A stretch of DNA of 7,954 bases from Lentzea sp. GTDB taxonomy: Bacteria; Actinomycetota; Actinomycetes; Mycobacteriales; Pseudonocardiaceae. How positions within the stretch are numbered: position 1 is the stretch's first letter; every line of letters starts with the position of its first letter. The notes beneath the pieces were generated by a model that had not been told where the DNA came from, did no database searches, and saw only the letters and a list, made by a program, of their open reading frames with translations. Positions 1 to 6,612 of this stretch are shown here, in pieces. The stretch spans positions 1 through 7,954 of the forward strand of contig JASLAV010001068.1 of assembly GCA_030146905.1 (NCBI GenBank), read 5' to 3'. A program made the translations under genes and the position numbers.

Positions 1-885
1 GTGATTCCCGACCACGTCAGCATCTGGGGCGAACTGTCGCACGTGGACCACACCGTGCGGCACGTCGACGTCCCGGTGCGCGGCCACACCGTGCGGACCA
101 GGGTCCTGCAGGCCGGCGCCGGACCGGAGCTCGTGCTGCTGCACGGCACCGGCGGCCACCTGGAGGCCTACGCGCGCGACATCGCGGGACTGGCGGAGGA
201 CTTCCACGTCACCGCCTACGACATGATCGGCCACGGCTGGTCGGACCTGCCCGACCTGCCGTACACGATCGACGTGCTGTCCGAGCACCTCGTGGGCCTG
301 CTGGACGTCCTGGGAGTCGAGCGCGCCCACCTGTCGGGCGAGTCGCTGGGCGGCTGGGTGGTCGCGTGGGTGGCCGCGCACTTCCCCGCCCGCGTCGACC
401 GGCTCGTGCTGAACACACCGGGCAACATCGCGAACAAGCCCGAGGTCATGCGGCGCATGCGGGACAGCACGATGGCCGCCGTGCTCGACCCGAGCGAGGA
501 GACCGTGCGCCGCCGGGTGGAGTTCCTGTTCCACCACAAGGAGATGGTCACCGACGAGCTGGTGAACCTGCGCCGCCAGGTGTACTCGCGGCCGGGGTTC
601 GTGCAGGCGATCACCAACACGCTGGTGCTGCAGGACCCCGTGGTGCGCAAGGACTTCGCGTGGGACCCGGCGTGGGTCGGGAAGGTCGCGGCGCCGACGT
701 TGCTGCTGTGGACGAGCCACGACCCGACGGGCGGGCTGGACGAGGCCGGGATGTTGCTGGACTGGTTGCCCGACGCGCGTCTGCACGTCATCGACGACGC
801 CGGTCACTGGCCGCAGTGGGAGAAGGTCCCCGAGTTCCTCGACACGCACCGCACCTGGCTGCTGCACGGAAAGGACCCGTCCTGA
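1..885 (+). CDS. mhpC: Alpha/beta-hydrolase, meta-cleavage product (C-C bond) hydrolase, MhpC-like
   Basis: A 294-residue alpha/beta-hydrolase. Seen in the sequence: an oxyanion-hole segment LVLLHGTGGH near residues 44-53, a nucleophile elbow SGESLGGW with Ser115, a WTSHDPTGG segment giving the likely acid Asp241, and DDAGHWPQWEK giving His269. The order Ser-Asp-His and the length match meta-cleavage product hydrolases of the MhpC/HsaD group (about 285-295 residues). By family knowledge the enzyme hydrolyses the ring-opened dienedioate to 2-hydroxypenta-2,4-dienoate plus a carboxylic acid, in the cytoplasm. The following dioxygenase gene overlaps its stop codon by one base (TGATG), so the two are co-translated and very probably act in sequence. 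The reading frame opens with GTG at the first base of the window. Because nothing upstream is visible, a start further left cannot be excluded. Exact substrate is inferred from the neighbour: 2-hydroxy-6-oxonona-2,4-dienedioate is most likely, though steroid-type substrates of HsaD are a possible alternative. Confidence 0.87.
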   Translation: MIPDHVSIWGELSHVDHTVRHVDVPVRGHTVRTRVLQAGAGPELVLLHGTGGHLEAYARDIAGLAEDFHVTAYDMIGHGWSDLPDLPYTIDVLSEHLVGLLDVLGVERAHLSGESLGGWVVAWVAAHFPARVDRLVLNTPGNIANKPEVMRRMRDSTMAAVLDPSEETVRRRVEFLFHHKEMVTDELVNLRRQVYSRPGFVQAITNTLVLQDPVVRKDFAWDPAWVGKVAAPTLLLWTSHDPTGGLDEAGMLLDWLPDARLHVIDDAGHWPQWEKVPEFLDTHRTWLLHGKDPS

Positions 886-1814
886 TGGCCGAGATCATCG
901 GTTTCGCCGGCATGTCGCACAGCCCGTTCGCGACACTGCTGCCGCCCGACGGGGACGGTCCCGGCTCGGTGTTCCTGCGCGACGCCGACCGCGTGCGGCT
1001 GGCCGTGGACGAGCTCGCGCCGGACGCGATCGTCGTCATCGGGCCGGACCACTTCCACGCCAACTTCTACGACGTGATGCCGCCGTTCGTGCTCGGCGTC
1101 GAGGAGGCGGTGGGGTTCGGCGACTTCGGCAGCAGCTCGGGACCGCTGCCGGTGGCCGCGCCGCTGGCCTGGTCCGCGCACAGCGGACTGGCCGCCGCGG
1201 GGTTCGACGTGTCGCTGTCGTACTCGCTGACCGTCGACCACGGCATCGTGCAGAGCTACGAGATGATCACCGGCGGCACGTCCCTGCCGCTGGTGCCGTT
1301 GGTGGTCAACACGGCCGCGCCGCCGTTGCCCACGCTGGACCGCTGTGTCGAGCTGGGCCGCGCCCTCGGTTCCGCGCTGCGGTCGTCGGAGTTCCCCGGC
1401 CGTGTGCTCGTCGTCGCGAGCGGCGGGCTCTCGCACTGGCTGCCGTCCAACGACCCGCGCGATCCCTCGGTGGTGGGGGAGCGGCGCGAGTCGTTGATCA
1501 GGGGGCGGTCCTACGCGAAGGAGTTCGCCGCCGCGCGCGAGCCGCGGGTGCGGGCGATGGGCGGCAACCCCGACGCGAAGGTGAACGCGATGTGGGACCA
1601 GTGGTTCCTCGACAGGCTGGTGGCGGGCTCCGCCGGTGAGATCGCCGGGATCGGGCACGACGCGCTGGAGGCCCACGCCGGCAGCGGCGGGCACGAGATC
1701 CGCTGCTGGCTCATCGGGCAGGTCGCCGTCGGCCTGCCGCTGGTGTGGACGAGCTACGAGCCGGTGCCCGAGTGGATCACCGGCATGGGCATCGGGACCA
1801 CCTTTCCGGTCTAG
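885..1814 (+). CDS. mhpB: Class III extradiol ring-cleavage dioxygenase, 2,3-dihydroxyphenylpropionate 1,2-dioxygenase (MhpB-like)
   Basis: A 309-residue protein of the LigB/MhpB superfamily (E. coli MhpB is about 314 residues). Motifs seen, in order: SHSP at 11-14, [16 protein letters not shown] at 53-68, GDFGSSSG at 79-86, the VDHGI segment with His119, ASGGLSHW with His184, and a C-terminal PEWITGMG. In MhpB two histidines at the equivalents of His119 and His184 act as acid/base catalysts; the SHSP and PDH histidines belong to the non-haem Fe(II) site region. The family cleaves 2,3-dihydroxyphenylpropionate or dihydroxycinnamate next to the hydroxylated carbons, using O2, giving 2-hydroxy-6-oxonona-2,4-dienedioate. 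The start is the ATG overlapping the hydrolase stop; AAGGA at 871-875 is a good ribosome-binding site about nine bases upstream. A longer upstream extension in the same frame is just an out-of-frame reading of the hydrolase gene. The stop TAG at 1812-1814 overlaps the stop of the converging aldolase gene, leaving no room for a terminator. Confidence 0.9.
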   Translation: MAEIIGFAGMSHSPFATLLPPDGDGPGSVFLRDADRVRLAVDELAPDAIVVIGPDHFHANFYDVMPPFVLGVEEAVGFGDFGSSSGPLPVAAPLAWSAHSGLAAAGFDVSLSYSLTVDHGIVQSYEMITGGTSLPLVPLVVNTAAPPLPTLDRCVELGRALGSALRSSEFPGRVLVVASGGLSHWLPSNDPRDPSVVGERRESLIRGRSYAKEFAAAREPRVRAMGGNPDAKVNAMWDQWFLDRLVAGSAGEIAGIGHDALEAHAGSGGHEIRCWLIGQVAVGLPLVWTSYEPVPEWITGMGIGTTFPV

Positions 1815-2809
1815 CGCGTGAGATCCAGCGCGATGTCGGTGAGCATGTCCTCCTGGCCGCCCACCAGGCGCCGGCGTCCGGCCTCCAGCAGGAGCGTCCT
1901 GACGTCGGCGCCCGTGCGTTCGGCGGCGGTCTCGGCGTGGCGCAGGAACGACCCGTACACGCCCGCGTAGCCGAGCGTCAGGCTGTCCCGGTCGACGCGG
2001 ACAGGGCGTTCCATCAACGGGCGGACGAGGTCGTCCGCGGCGTCCTGGAGCGCGAACAGATCGGCGTTGTGCTGCCAGCCCTGGAGGTTCGCGACCGCGA
2101 CGAACGGTTCGACCGGGCAGTTGCCCGCGCCGGCACCGAGGCCGGCGAGCGACGCGTCGACCCTCGTGGCGCCCCCGGTGACGGCCTCGATCGAGTTCGC
2201 GACCGACAGCGAGAGGTTCTCGTGGGCGTGGATGCCGATCTCCGTGCCCTCGTCGAGGACGTCCCGGTAGGCGCGGATCCGGTCGCGGACGTCGCGGGGG
2301 AGCAGGCGGCCGCCGGAGTCCGTGACGTAGACGCAGTGCGCGCCGTAGGACTCCATCAGTTTCGCCTGGCGCGCAAGCTCCTCCGGTTCGGCGAGGTGGC
2401 TCATCATCAGGAACCCGGACACGTCCATGCCCAGCTCGCGCGCCCCGTTGATGTGCTGGGCGGCGATGTCGGCCTCGGTGCAATGCGTGGCGATGCGGAC
2501 CGACGTGACGCCAAGCCCGTGTGCGCGCTTGAGGTCTTGGAGCGTGCCGATGCCGGGCAGCAGCAGCGTGGTGAGCCTGGCGTTCGTCAACGCGTCCGCG
2601 GCCGCGGCGATCCAGTCCCAGTCGGTGTGGCTGCCGGGACCGTAGACGAGCGATCCGCCGCTGAGCCCGTCGCCGTGCGCGACCTCGACGGCGTCGACAC
2701 CGGCCGCGTCGAGCGCCCTGGCGATCTCGGAGACCTTCCGCGGCGTGATGCGGTGCCGCAGGGCGTGCATGCCGTCCCTGAGGGTGACGTCCTGGAGGTA
2801 GATCTTCAC
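1811..2809 (-). CDS. mhpE: 4-hydroxy-2-oxovalerate aldolase (MhpE/BphI-like)
   Basis: A 332-residue DRE-TIM-type pyruvate aldolase. Seen: the N-terminal [14 protein letters not shown] with Arg11, Asp12 and His15; GIHAHEN at 192-198, whose His194 and His196 with Asp12 form the expected divalent-metal site; and YAGVYGSF at 281-288, whose Tyr285 sits where the BphI/DmpG family places a catalytic tyrosine. It splits 4-hydroxy-2-oxopentanoate into pyruvate and acetaldehyde. In characterised homologues it forms a complex with the acylating acetaldehyde dehydrogenase and channels acetaldehyde to it; the dehydrogenase gene is directly upstream here. The start is GTG, overlapping the preceding stop as GTGA, which suggests translational coupling; the upstream sequence has only a weak ribosome-binding site, consistent with coupling. 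It is the last gene of the leftward D-F-E arm, and its TAG stop (1813-1811) overlaps the mhpB stop on the other strand. Confidence 0.94.
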   Translation of the reverse strand: MKIYLQDVTLRDGMHALRHRITPRKVSEIARALDAAGVDAVEVAHGDGLSGGSLVYGPGSHTDWDWIAAAADALTNARLTTLLLPGIGTLQDLKRAHGLGVTSVRIATHCTEADIAAQHINGARELGMDVSGFLMMSHLAEPEELARQAKLMESYGAHCVYVTDSGGRLLPRDVRDRIRAYRDVLDEGTEIGIHAHENLSLSVANSIEAVTGGATRVDASLAGLGAGAGNCPVEPFVAVANLQGWQHNADLFALQDAADDLVRPLMERPVRVDRDSLTLGYAGVYGSFLRHAETAAERTGADVRTLLLEAGRRRLVGGQEDMLTDIALDLTR

Positions 2810-3723
2810 GCCCGCACCGCCGCTTCCGCCATCGTCTCCGCGACCCGCAGCGCCGCGCTGGTCATGATGTCCAGGTTCCCCGCGAACGCCGGCAGGTAGT
2901 CGGCGGCGCCCTCGACCTCGAGCAGCACGGTGACCTGGTGCGTCACGGGATCCGCGGTGAGGGTGTCCGGCTGCGCGACCGGGTCGATCTGCACCTGCTG
3001 CTTGAGCCGGTAGCCGGGAACGTAGGCGGCGACCTCGGCGACCATCTGCTCCACGGACGCGCGGATCCGTTGCCGCGCCTCGGGATTCGACGCGTGGACG
3101 AGCGCGAGCACGGTGTCGCGCATGGTGATCGGCGGGTCGGCGGGGTTGAGCACGATGACGGCCTTGCCCCGTTTCGCACCGCCCACCGCCGCGATGGCGT
3201 GCGCCGTCGTCTCGGTGAACTCGTCGATGTTCGCGCGGGTGCCGGGCCCCGCGCTGCGCGACGCGATCGAGGCGACGATCTCCGCGTACGGCACCGGCGT
3301 GATCCTGTTGATCGCGGCGACGATCGGGATCGTGGCCTGACCGCCGCAGGTGACCATGTTGACGTTCCCGGCGCCGAGGTGCTCGTGCAGGTTCACCGTG
3401 GGCACCACCATCGGCCCGATCGCCGCCGGGGTCAGGTCGATGACGCGTTTGCCGTACTGGGAGAGGACGCCGGCGCTGGTCACGTGGGCGCTCGCGGAGG
3501 TGGCGTCGAAGACGATCTCGACGTCGTCGAAGCCGGGCATCTCGGTGAGGCCCTGGACTCCTCGCGCCGTGGTCGGAACACCGAGCTTCGCCGCCCTGGC
3601 GAGACCGTCCGACTCGGGGTCGATGCCCACCAGCGCCGCGACCTCCAGCGTCGTGGACCGCCTGAGCACCTTGATGACGAGGTCGGTGCCGATGTTGCCC
3701 GACCCGATGACAGCGACCTTCAC
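2806..3723 (-). CDS. mhpF: Acetaldehyde dehydrogenase (acylating) (MhpF/BphJ-like)
   Basis: A 305-residue NAD-dependent acylating aldehyde dehydrogenase of the DmpF/BphJ/MhpF family (usual length about 300-316). Seen: an N-terminal Rossmann fold beginning [13 protein letters not shown] at residues 2-14, and [12 protein letters not shown] at 122-133 carrying the expected catalytic Cys126. The C-terminal half ends with NLDIMTSAA, typical of the family. It oxidises acetaldehyde to acetyl-CoA with NAD+ and CoA and normally works in complex with the aldolase encoded next door. The start is GTG, overlapping the hydratase stop as GTGA, and it has a strong ribosome-binding site (GGAGG, four bases before the GTG when read on the - strand). 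It is the middle gene of the D-F-E arm, the same order as in the E. coli mhp operon. Confidence 0.94.
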   Translation of the reverse strand: MKVAVIGSGNIGTDLVIKVLRRSTTLEVAALVGIDPESDGLARAAKLGVPTTARGVQGLTEMPGFDDVEIVFDATSASAHVTSAGVLSQYGKRVIDLTPAAIGPMVVPTVNLHEHLGAGNVNMVTCGGQATIPIVAAINRITPVPYAEIVASIASRSAGPGTRANIDEFTETTAHAIAAVGGAKRGKAVIVLNPADPPITMRDTVLALVHASNPEARQRIRASVEQMVAEVAAYVPGYRLKQQVQIDPVAQPDTLTADPVTHQVTVLLEVEGAADYLPAFAGNLDIMTSAALRVAETMAEAAVRA

Positions 3724-4499
3724 GACGCCTCCGTCCCGAACGCCGCCCGCACCGTGCCCAGGCCGGTGATGGTGGCCTCGACCTCGTCACCCGCCCCGAC
3801 CGGCACCACGGGACCGAGCGCGCCGCTGAGCACGACGTCGCCCGCCTTCAGCGGGTCACCGAGCCGTGCGGCGGTCGCGGCGAGCCACGCGAGGGCGATC
3901 AGCGGGTCGCCCATGCAGTCGGCGCCGGTACCCGCCGAGCGCTCCTCGCCGTTGAGGCTCATGACCATCGACACGTCCCGCGTCACCACGTCCCCGAGCT
4001 CGGTCCGCTCGGCGCCGAGCACGAACAGCCCCGCCGAGGCGTTGTCCGCGACCGTGTCGGCGAAGGTGATGTCCCACCCGGCGATCCGGCTGTCCACGAC
4101 CTCCAGCGACGCCTGCGCGTACGCGACCGCCTCGCTGACCGTCCGCTCGTCGAACGGCCCGGTGGTGAGGTCGGAGCCCAGCACGAACGCCACCTCGGCC
4201 TCCACCCGCGGCTGTAACAGCCTGTACGTGGGCAGCACGGCGCCATCCTCGAACGCCATGTCGTCGAGCAGCACCCCGAAGTCCGGCTGGTCCACGCCGA
4301 GCTGCCGGCGCACCGCCGGCGAGGTGAGACCGATCTTGCGCCCGACGACGCGGGCCCCCGCGGCGACCCGCGCGCCGATGTTGCGGCGCTGGACCGCGTA
4401 GGCCTCGTCGTCGCCGACGAGATCCCGCACGGGCGCACAGGTGACCTTGTCGCGTGCCGCCGTGGCCAGGCGCTCCGCTGCCAGTTCGACTTCGTCCAT
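3720..4499 (-). CDS. mhpD: 2-hydroxypenta-2,4-dienoate (2-keto-4-pentenoate) hydratase (MhpD-like)
   Basis: A 259-residue member of the fumarylacetoacetate-hydrolase-like hydratase family. Seen: [13 protein letters not shown] at 51-63 with Lys55, [10 protein letters not shown] at 68-77, and [12 protein letters not shown] at 96-107, whose Glu100 and Glu102 with Glu133 (SLEVVDSRI) match the metal ligands of Mhp[11 protein letters not shown] at 146-155 and SGALGP at 225-230 are also family hallmarks. It adds water to 2-hydroxypenta-2,4-dienoate to give 4-hydroxy-2-oxopentanoate, the aldolase substrate. I chose the ATG at 4499 because the protein then begins about the same distance before VRDLVG as E. 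coli MhpD does before its LRDLIG. In-frame ATGs at 4508 and 4541 are possible; the 4541 one has a weak GGAA-type ribosome-binding site but adds 14 residues (MSALRAGRTATMCG) with no family counterpart. It is the first gene of the leftward arm, divergent from the IclR regulator. Confidence 0.92.
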   Translation of the reverse strand: MDEVELAAERLATAARDKVTCAPVRDLVGDDEAYAVQRRNIGARVAAGARVVGRKIGLTSPAVRRQLGVDQPDFGVLLDDMAFEDGAVLPTYRLLQPRVEAEVAFVLGSDLTTGPFDERTVSEAVAYAQASLEVVDSRIAGWDITFADTVADNASAGLFVLGAERTELGDVVTRDVSMVMSLNGEERSAGTGADCMGDPLIALAWLAATAARLGDPLKAGDVVLSGALGPVVPVGAGDEVEATITGLGTVRAAFGTEAS

Positions 4500-4543
4500 G
4501 CCGCACATCGTGGCGGTGCGACCGGCCCGCAGGGCACTCATGA

Positions 4544-4560
4544 GTTCCGCTGACCGGAAC
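4544..4560. promoter_or_regulatory. Putative IclR-type operator in the mhpD/iclR divergent region
   Basis: A 17-bp near-perfect palindrome: GTTCCG, five bases, CGGAAC. Seven of eight base pairs around the centre match. It lies between the divergent mhpD and iclR genes. The GTTC..GAAC outline and spacing resemble operators described for IclR-family regulators of aromatic catabolism such as PcaR. Binding by the adjacent regulator is inference. No convincing -10 or -35 hexamer is visible on either strand in the 80-bp gap. Confidence 0.5.
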
Positions 4561-4579
4561 CGAATGGCACCATCGGGTG

Positions 4580-5344
4580 ATGACCGAGGTGCCGAACACC
4601 CTGCTGGGCAAGGTGATGCTGGTGCTGAACGCCTTCGGCGCCGACGACGACGAGCTCGGCTTCGCGGAGCTGGGCAGGCGCACGGCACTGCCGAAGGCGA
4701 CGCTGCACCGCCTGCTGGGCGACCTGCTCGACGTCCGGCTGCTCGACCGCGGCACGCGCGGCTACCGCCTTGGCGGCCACCTGTTCCAGCTGGGCATGCG
4801 CGCCTCGGTCGAACGACGCCTGGTCGAGGTGTCCACGCCCTACCTGGAAGACCTCTACGAACGCACCCACGAAACGGTCCACCTGGGACTCCTGGAGGGC
4901 CACGAGGTCGTCTACGCCGCCAAGATCGGCGGCCACCGCCAGGCCTCCTCCCCGTCCCGCCTGGGCGGCCGCATGCCCCTGCACGCCACCGCGATCGGCA
5001 AGGCGCTGCTCGCCCACTCACCGCCGGCGGTGCGCACCGAGGTGCTCGCCTCGCCGCTGACCCGCCGGACACCGCGCACCGTCGTGACGCCCGGCATGCT
5101 CCGCCGCCAGCTGGCCACCATCAGGCAGACCGGCGTGGCCTACGAGTACGAGGAGTCCAGGGTGGGCCTCGCGTGCGTGGCGTCGCCGGTGCTCGGCCAC
5201 GACGGCGCCGTTGTGGCCGCGGTCAGCGTCGCGGGCCCGACCACCCGGTTCGACCCCCGCGCCCACGCGGCGTCCGTGCACGCCGCGGCGACGGGCATCG
5301 CGCTCACCCTGATCCGTCGCGCGAACCTGACCGCCGCACCCTGA
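4580..5344 (+). CDS. IclR-family transcriptional regulator
   Basis: A 254-residue protein of usual IclR length. Residues from about 8 to 67 form the winged helix-turn-helix: TLLGKVMLVLNAF, then GFAELGRRTALPKATLHRLL as the recognition region, then a wing ending GYRLGGHL. The C-terminal effector-binding domain shows VHLGLLEGHEVVY and PLHATAIGKALLA, both highly characteristic of IclR proteins. Members bind DNA as dimers or tetramers and respond to a small aromatic or carboxylic acid ligand; they can be activators or repressors. Divergent orientation to the mhpD-F-E arm makes it the probable regulator of this pathway, with 3-(3-hydroxyphenyl)propionate or a related acid as a plausible inducer (inference). 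I place the start at ATG 4580; GTG at 4577 immediately before it is equally possible. Neither has a clear ribosome-binding site, so the mRNA may be leaderless. It could regulate the + strand mhpC-mhpB arm too, but that promoter lies outside the window. Confidence 0.92.
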   Translation: MTEVPNTLLGKVMLVLNAFGADDDELGFAELGRRTALPKATLHRLLGDLLDVRLLDRGTRGYRLGGHLFQLGMRASVERRLVEVSTPYLEDLYERTHETVHLGLLEGHEVVYAAKIGGHRQASSPSRLGGRMPLHATAIGKALLAHSPPAVRTEVLASPLTRRTPRTVVTPGMLRRQLATIRQTGVAYEYEESRVGLACVASPVLGHDGAVVAAVSVAGPTTRFDPRAHAASVHAAATGIALTLIRRANLTAAP

Positions 5345-5345
5345 T

Positions 5346-5434
5346 AACCGATATATCGGCGCAGCCGAGACGTCGATCCAAGGCGTCGGACAACTGGGCC
5401 CGACGACCGCTTCAACCCCGCTGATATACCGGTT
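5346..5434. repeat. Imperfect inverted-repeat pair, 16 bp each, about 57 bp apart
   Basis: The left copy at 5346-5361 reads AACCGATATATCGGCG. The right copy at 5419-5434, read on the - strand, is AACCGGTATATCAGCG, matching at 14 of 16 positions. The left copy contains the self-complementary 12-mer CCGATATATCGG, so the two are also near-direct repeats. They start two bases after the iclR stop. The 57 bp between them has no gene; I see only a weak hairpin. The A/T-rich cores stand out against the surrounding GC-rich DNA. This could be a pair of regulator sites, the remnant of a small mobile element, or part of a terminator region. Function is unknown. Confidence 0.5.
5384..5405 (+). terminator. 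Weak candidate hairpin downstream of iclR
   Basis: CGTCGG at 5384-5389 can pair with CCGACG at 5400-5405 around a 10-base loop, about 40 bp after the iclR stop. There is no T-run after it, and six-base inverted repeats are common in GC-rich DNA. It is listed only because no better single-strand terminator for iclR is seen other than the large palindrome further right. Confidence 0.2.
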
Positions 5435-5435
5435 G

Positions 5436-5475
5436 TGCAATAAACGTTTGCGGACGTCCGCAAACGTTTATTGCA
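5436..5475. repeat. 40-bp perfect palindrome between convergent genes (possible bidirectional terminator or multi-site operator)
   Basis: Positions 5436-5455 are the exact reverse complement of 5456-5475, with no central loop. With a one-base bulge the pairing extends a few bases further (GTTG on the left, CAAC on the right). It contains three nested short palindromes: AAACGTTT at 5442-5449, GGACGTCC at 5452-5459 and AAACGTTT at 5462-5469. Their ACGT cores are spaced exactly 10 bp apart, one helical turn. It lies between iclR and the DUF2891 gene, which converge, so a bidirectional terminator is the simplest reading; U-tract-free hairpins are known as terminators in actinomycetes. No T-run follows on either strand. 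The AAACGTTT units also resemble LacI-type operator cores, so protein binding is an alternative. Confidence 0.8.
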
Positions 5476-5495
5476 ACAGGGTGGGTAACTGCAGG

Positions 5496-6503
5496 TCAGA
5501 AGGCTTTCACGTCGAGGTACGCACCGAACGTGCCGAGCCAGTGGTCGGCCATGTAGCCGTGCCCGCCGAACACGTAGGCCCACCCGGCCTCGCGGTGCGC
5601 GGCGGAAGCCGTCCGCGCGAGCGAGGTGTACCGGTGCCCGTCCGGCAGCGCGTCCGCGATCGCCTCCCAGTTCCAGGCGCGCGACAACGCGAGCCCCGCC
5701 AGGTGTGAGCCGTACGGGTCGCCGGGGTCGTCGACGGGGAAGGGCTCGCGCAGCACGCGCCACCGTTCCGACTCGAGCTCCGGCAGGTAGGCGTCGAACC
5801 AGCCGGCGAACTCGGCGGGGTCCAGCGCGCGCCGCATCAGGTCGGCCGTCGTCAGCGCGGGGGAGAGGAAGTCGGCGGCGTCCGGCTCGAACCCGCCGTA
5901 CGCGACCTCGTCCCGGTGCCACCGCAGCGCCGCCTCTGCGCACGCCGACATGATCTCGGTGTCGCCGGTCGCCTTGGCCGCATCGAACACCAGGCCCGTC
6001 GCGAACGCGGTGTTGCCGTGCGTGCCGGTCCTGATCGGCAGCCGTGCCGTCGAGATCCACTCCAGCCACCGGTTGCGCAGGACGTCCGCGATCGGCTCCA
6101 CCGACCACGGCAGGCCGGAGGTGCGCAGCTCGGCGTCGAGCACGAGCAGCCACGCCCATCCGTAGGGCCGCTCCCAGTGCCGTCCCGCCGGCGAGGCGAA
6201 GAACTCGGCCTCGACGGCGCAGTTCTCCCGCGTGATCAGCTTGTCCAGCGCGTCACGGGCCGCGTCGGCTCCTCCGAGAGCGGGCCGCAGCCGCAGCAGC
6301 CGCACGGCGAGCCACGTCTGGTGCACGCACGAGTGCCAGTCGAACGACCCGGCGAACACGGGGTGCAGGACTCGCTGCGGCACGAGGCGGTGGTCGCCGT
6401 CGATCACGTGCGACCAGTGCACCGGGTGGTCCCGTTGGATGTTGTCGATCGCGATGTCCAGCAGCCGGTTCGCGTTGCTGTCATCCAATCGGGTGGCGTT
6501 CAT
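5496..6503 (-). CDS. DUF2891 family protein, function unknown
   Basis: A 335-residue protein that I recognise as DUF2891 from its run of conserved blocks: HPVFAGSFDWHSCVHQTW at 47-64, ERPYGWAWLL at 111-120, RTGTHGNTAFA at 158-168, DFLSPALTTADLMRR at 211-225, HLAGLALSRAWNW at 267-279 and GGHGYMADHWLGTFGAYL at 313-330. No signal peptide or membrane segment is evident, so it is probably cytoplasmic. The many conserved Trp, His, Asp and Glu residues in an apparently all-helical protein recall alpha/alpha-barrel sugar enzymes, but this is speculation; no activity is established to my knowledge. I chose ATG 6503 because it gives the short N-terminus usual before the first conserved helix (LLDIAIDNIQ). 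Alternatives are ATG 6515 (339 residues) and TTG 6557 (353 residues); the last has a GAGG about eight bases upstream. It converges with iclR and diverges from aroG, with no operon partner visible, so context gives no hint of function. Confidence 0.82.
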   Translation of the reverse strand: MNATRLDDSNANRLLDIAIDNIQRDHPVHWSHVIDGDHRLVPQRVLHPVFAGSFDWHSCVHQTWLAVRLLRLRPALGGADAARDALDKLITRENCAVEAEFFASPAGRHWERPYGWAWLLVLDAELRTSGLPWSVEPIADVLRNRWLEWISTARLPIRTGTHGNTAFATGLVFDAAKATGDTEIMSACAEAALRWHRDEVAYGGFEPDAADFLSPALTTADLMRRALDPAEFAGWFDAYLPELESERWRVLREPFPVDDPGDPYGSHLAGLALSRAWNWEAIADALPDGHRYTSLARTASAAHREAGWAYVFGGHGYMADHWLGTFGAYLDVKAF

Positions 6504-6591
6504 GGCCCACATCATGCAGTGCGGCGTCTCGGCTGGGCAGTGGTCGACTGTTGACAAGTAACAGACCTCACGAGCCGGATCACCGGAAATC

Positions 6592-6609
6592 GCACCCCGA
6601 AAAGGGTGC
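6592..6609. promoter_or_regulatory. Inverted repeat in the DUF2891/aroG divergent region
   Basis: GCACCC and GGGTGC are perfectly complementary around a six-base spacer (CGAAAA). It sits about 60-75 bp before the aroG start and about 90 bp before the DUF2891 ATG. It could be an operator serving either gene, or a leader hairpin if transcription starts further upstream. A separate 10-bp palindrome, CCCGGCCGGG, lies at 6625-6634. No factor can be assigned. Confidence 0.3.
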
Positions 6610-6612
6610 TGA

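Noticed and set aside
804..2483. A 559-codon open frame on the - strand across mhpC, mhpB and mhpE
   Set aside because: Its translation is low-complexity Arg/Pro/Gly/Ala-rich, typical of a GC-rich shadow frame, and it overlaps three genes with clear family motifs.
1745..2899. A 384-codon + strand open frame antisense to mhpE
   Set aside because: The aldolase on the opposite strand has full-length family similarity and catalytic motifs; the + frame is compositionally biased and has no recognisable domain.
2938..4401. A 487-codon + strand open frame antisense to mhpF and mhpD
   Set aside because: It is a shadow of two well-supported genes, with Arg/Asp-rich repeats of composition and no motifs.
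5436..5475. Palindrome as a chromosome dif or parS site, or a CRISPR repeat
   Set aside because: It does not resemble the known dif or parS (TGTTTCACGTGAAACA-type) sequences, and there is a single copy without spacers.
5433..5708. A 91-codon + strand frame beginning in the 40-bp palindrome
   Set aside because: No ribosome-binding site, antisense to the DUF2891 C-terminus, no recognisable domain.
5140..6159. A - strand frame of 339 codons overlapping the iclR end, the palindrome and DUF2891
   Set aside because: It is an alternate frame of the DUF2891 gene that runs on through the non-coding block; its first half is Arg-rich shadow sequence.
6551..6556. Perfect TTGACA -35 hexamer before aroG
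   Set aside because: No TANNNT-type -10 occurs at 16-19 bp spacing downstream, so I do not call it a promoter; probably chance.
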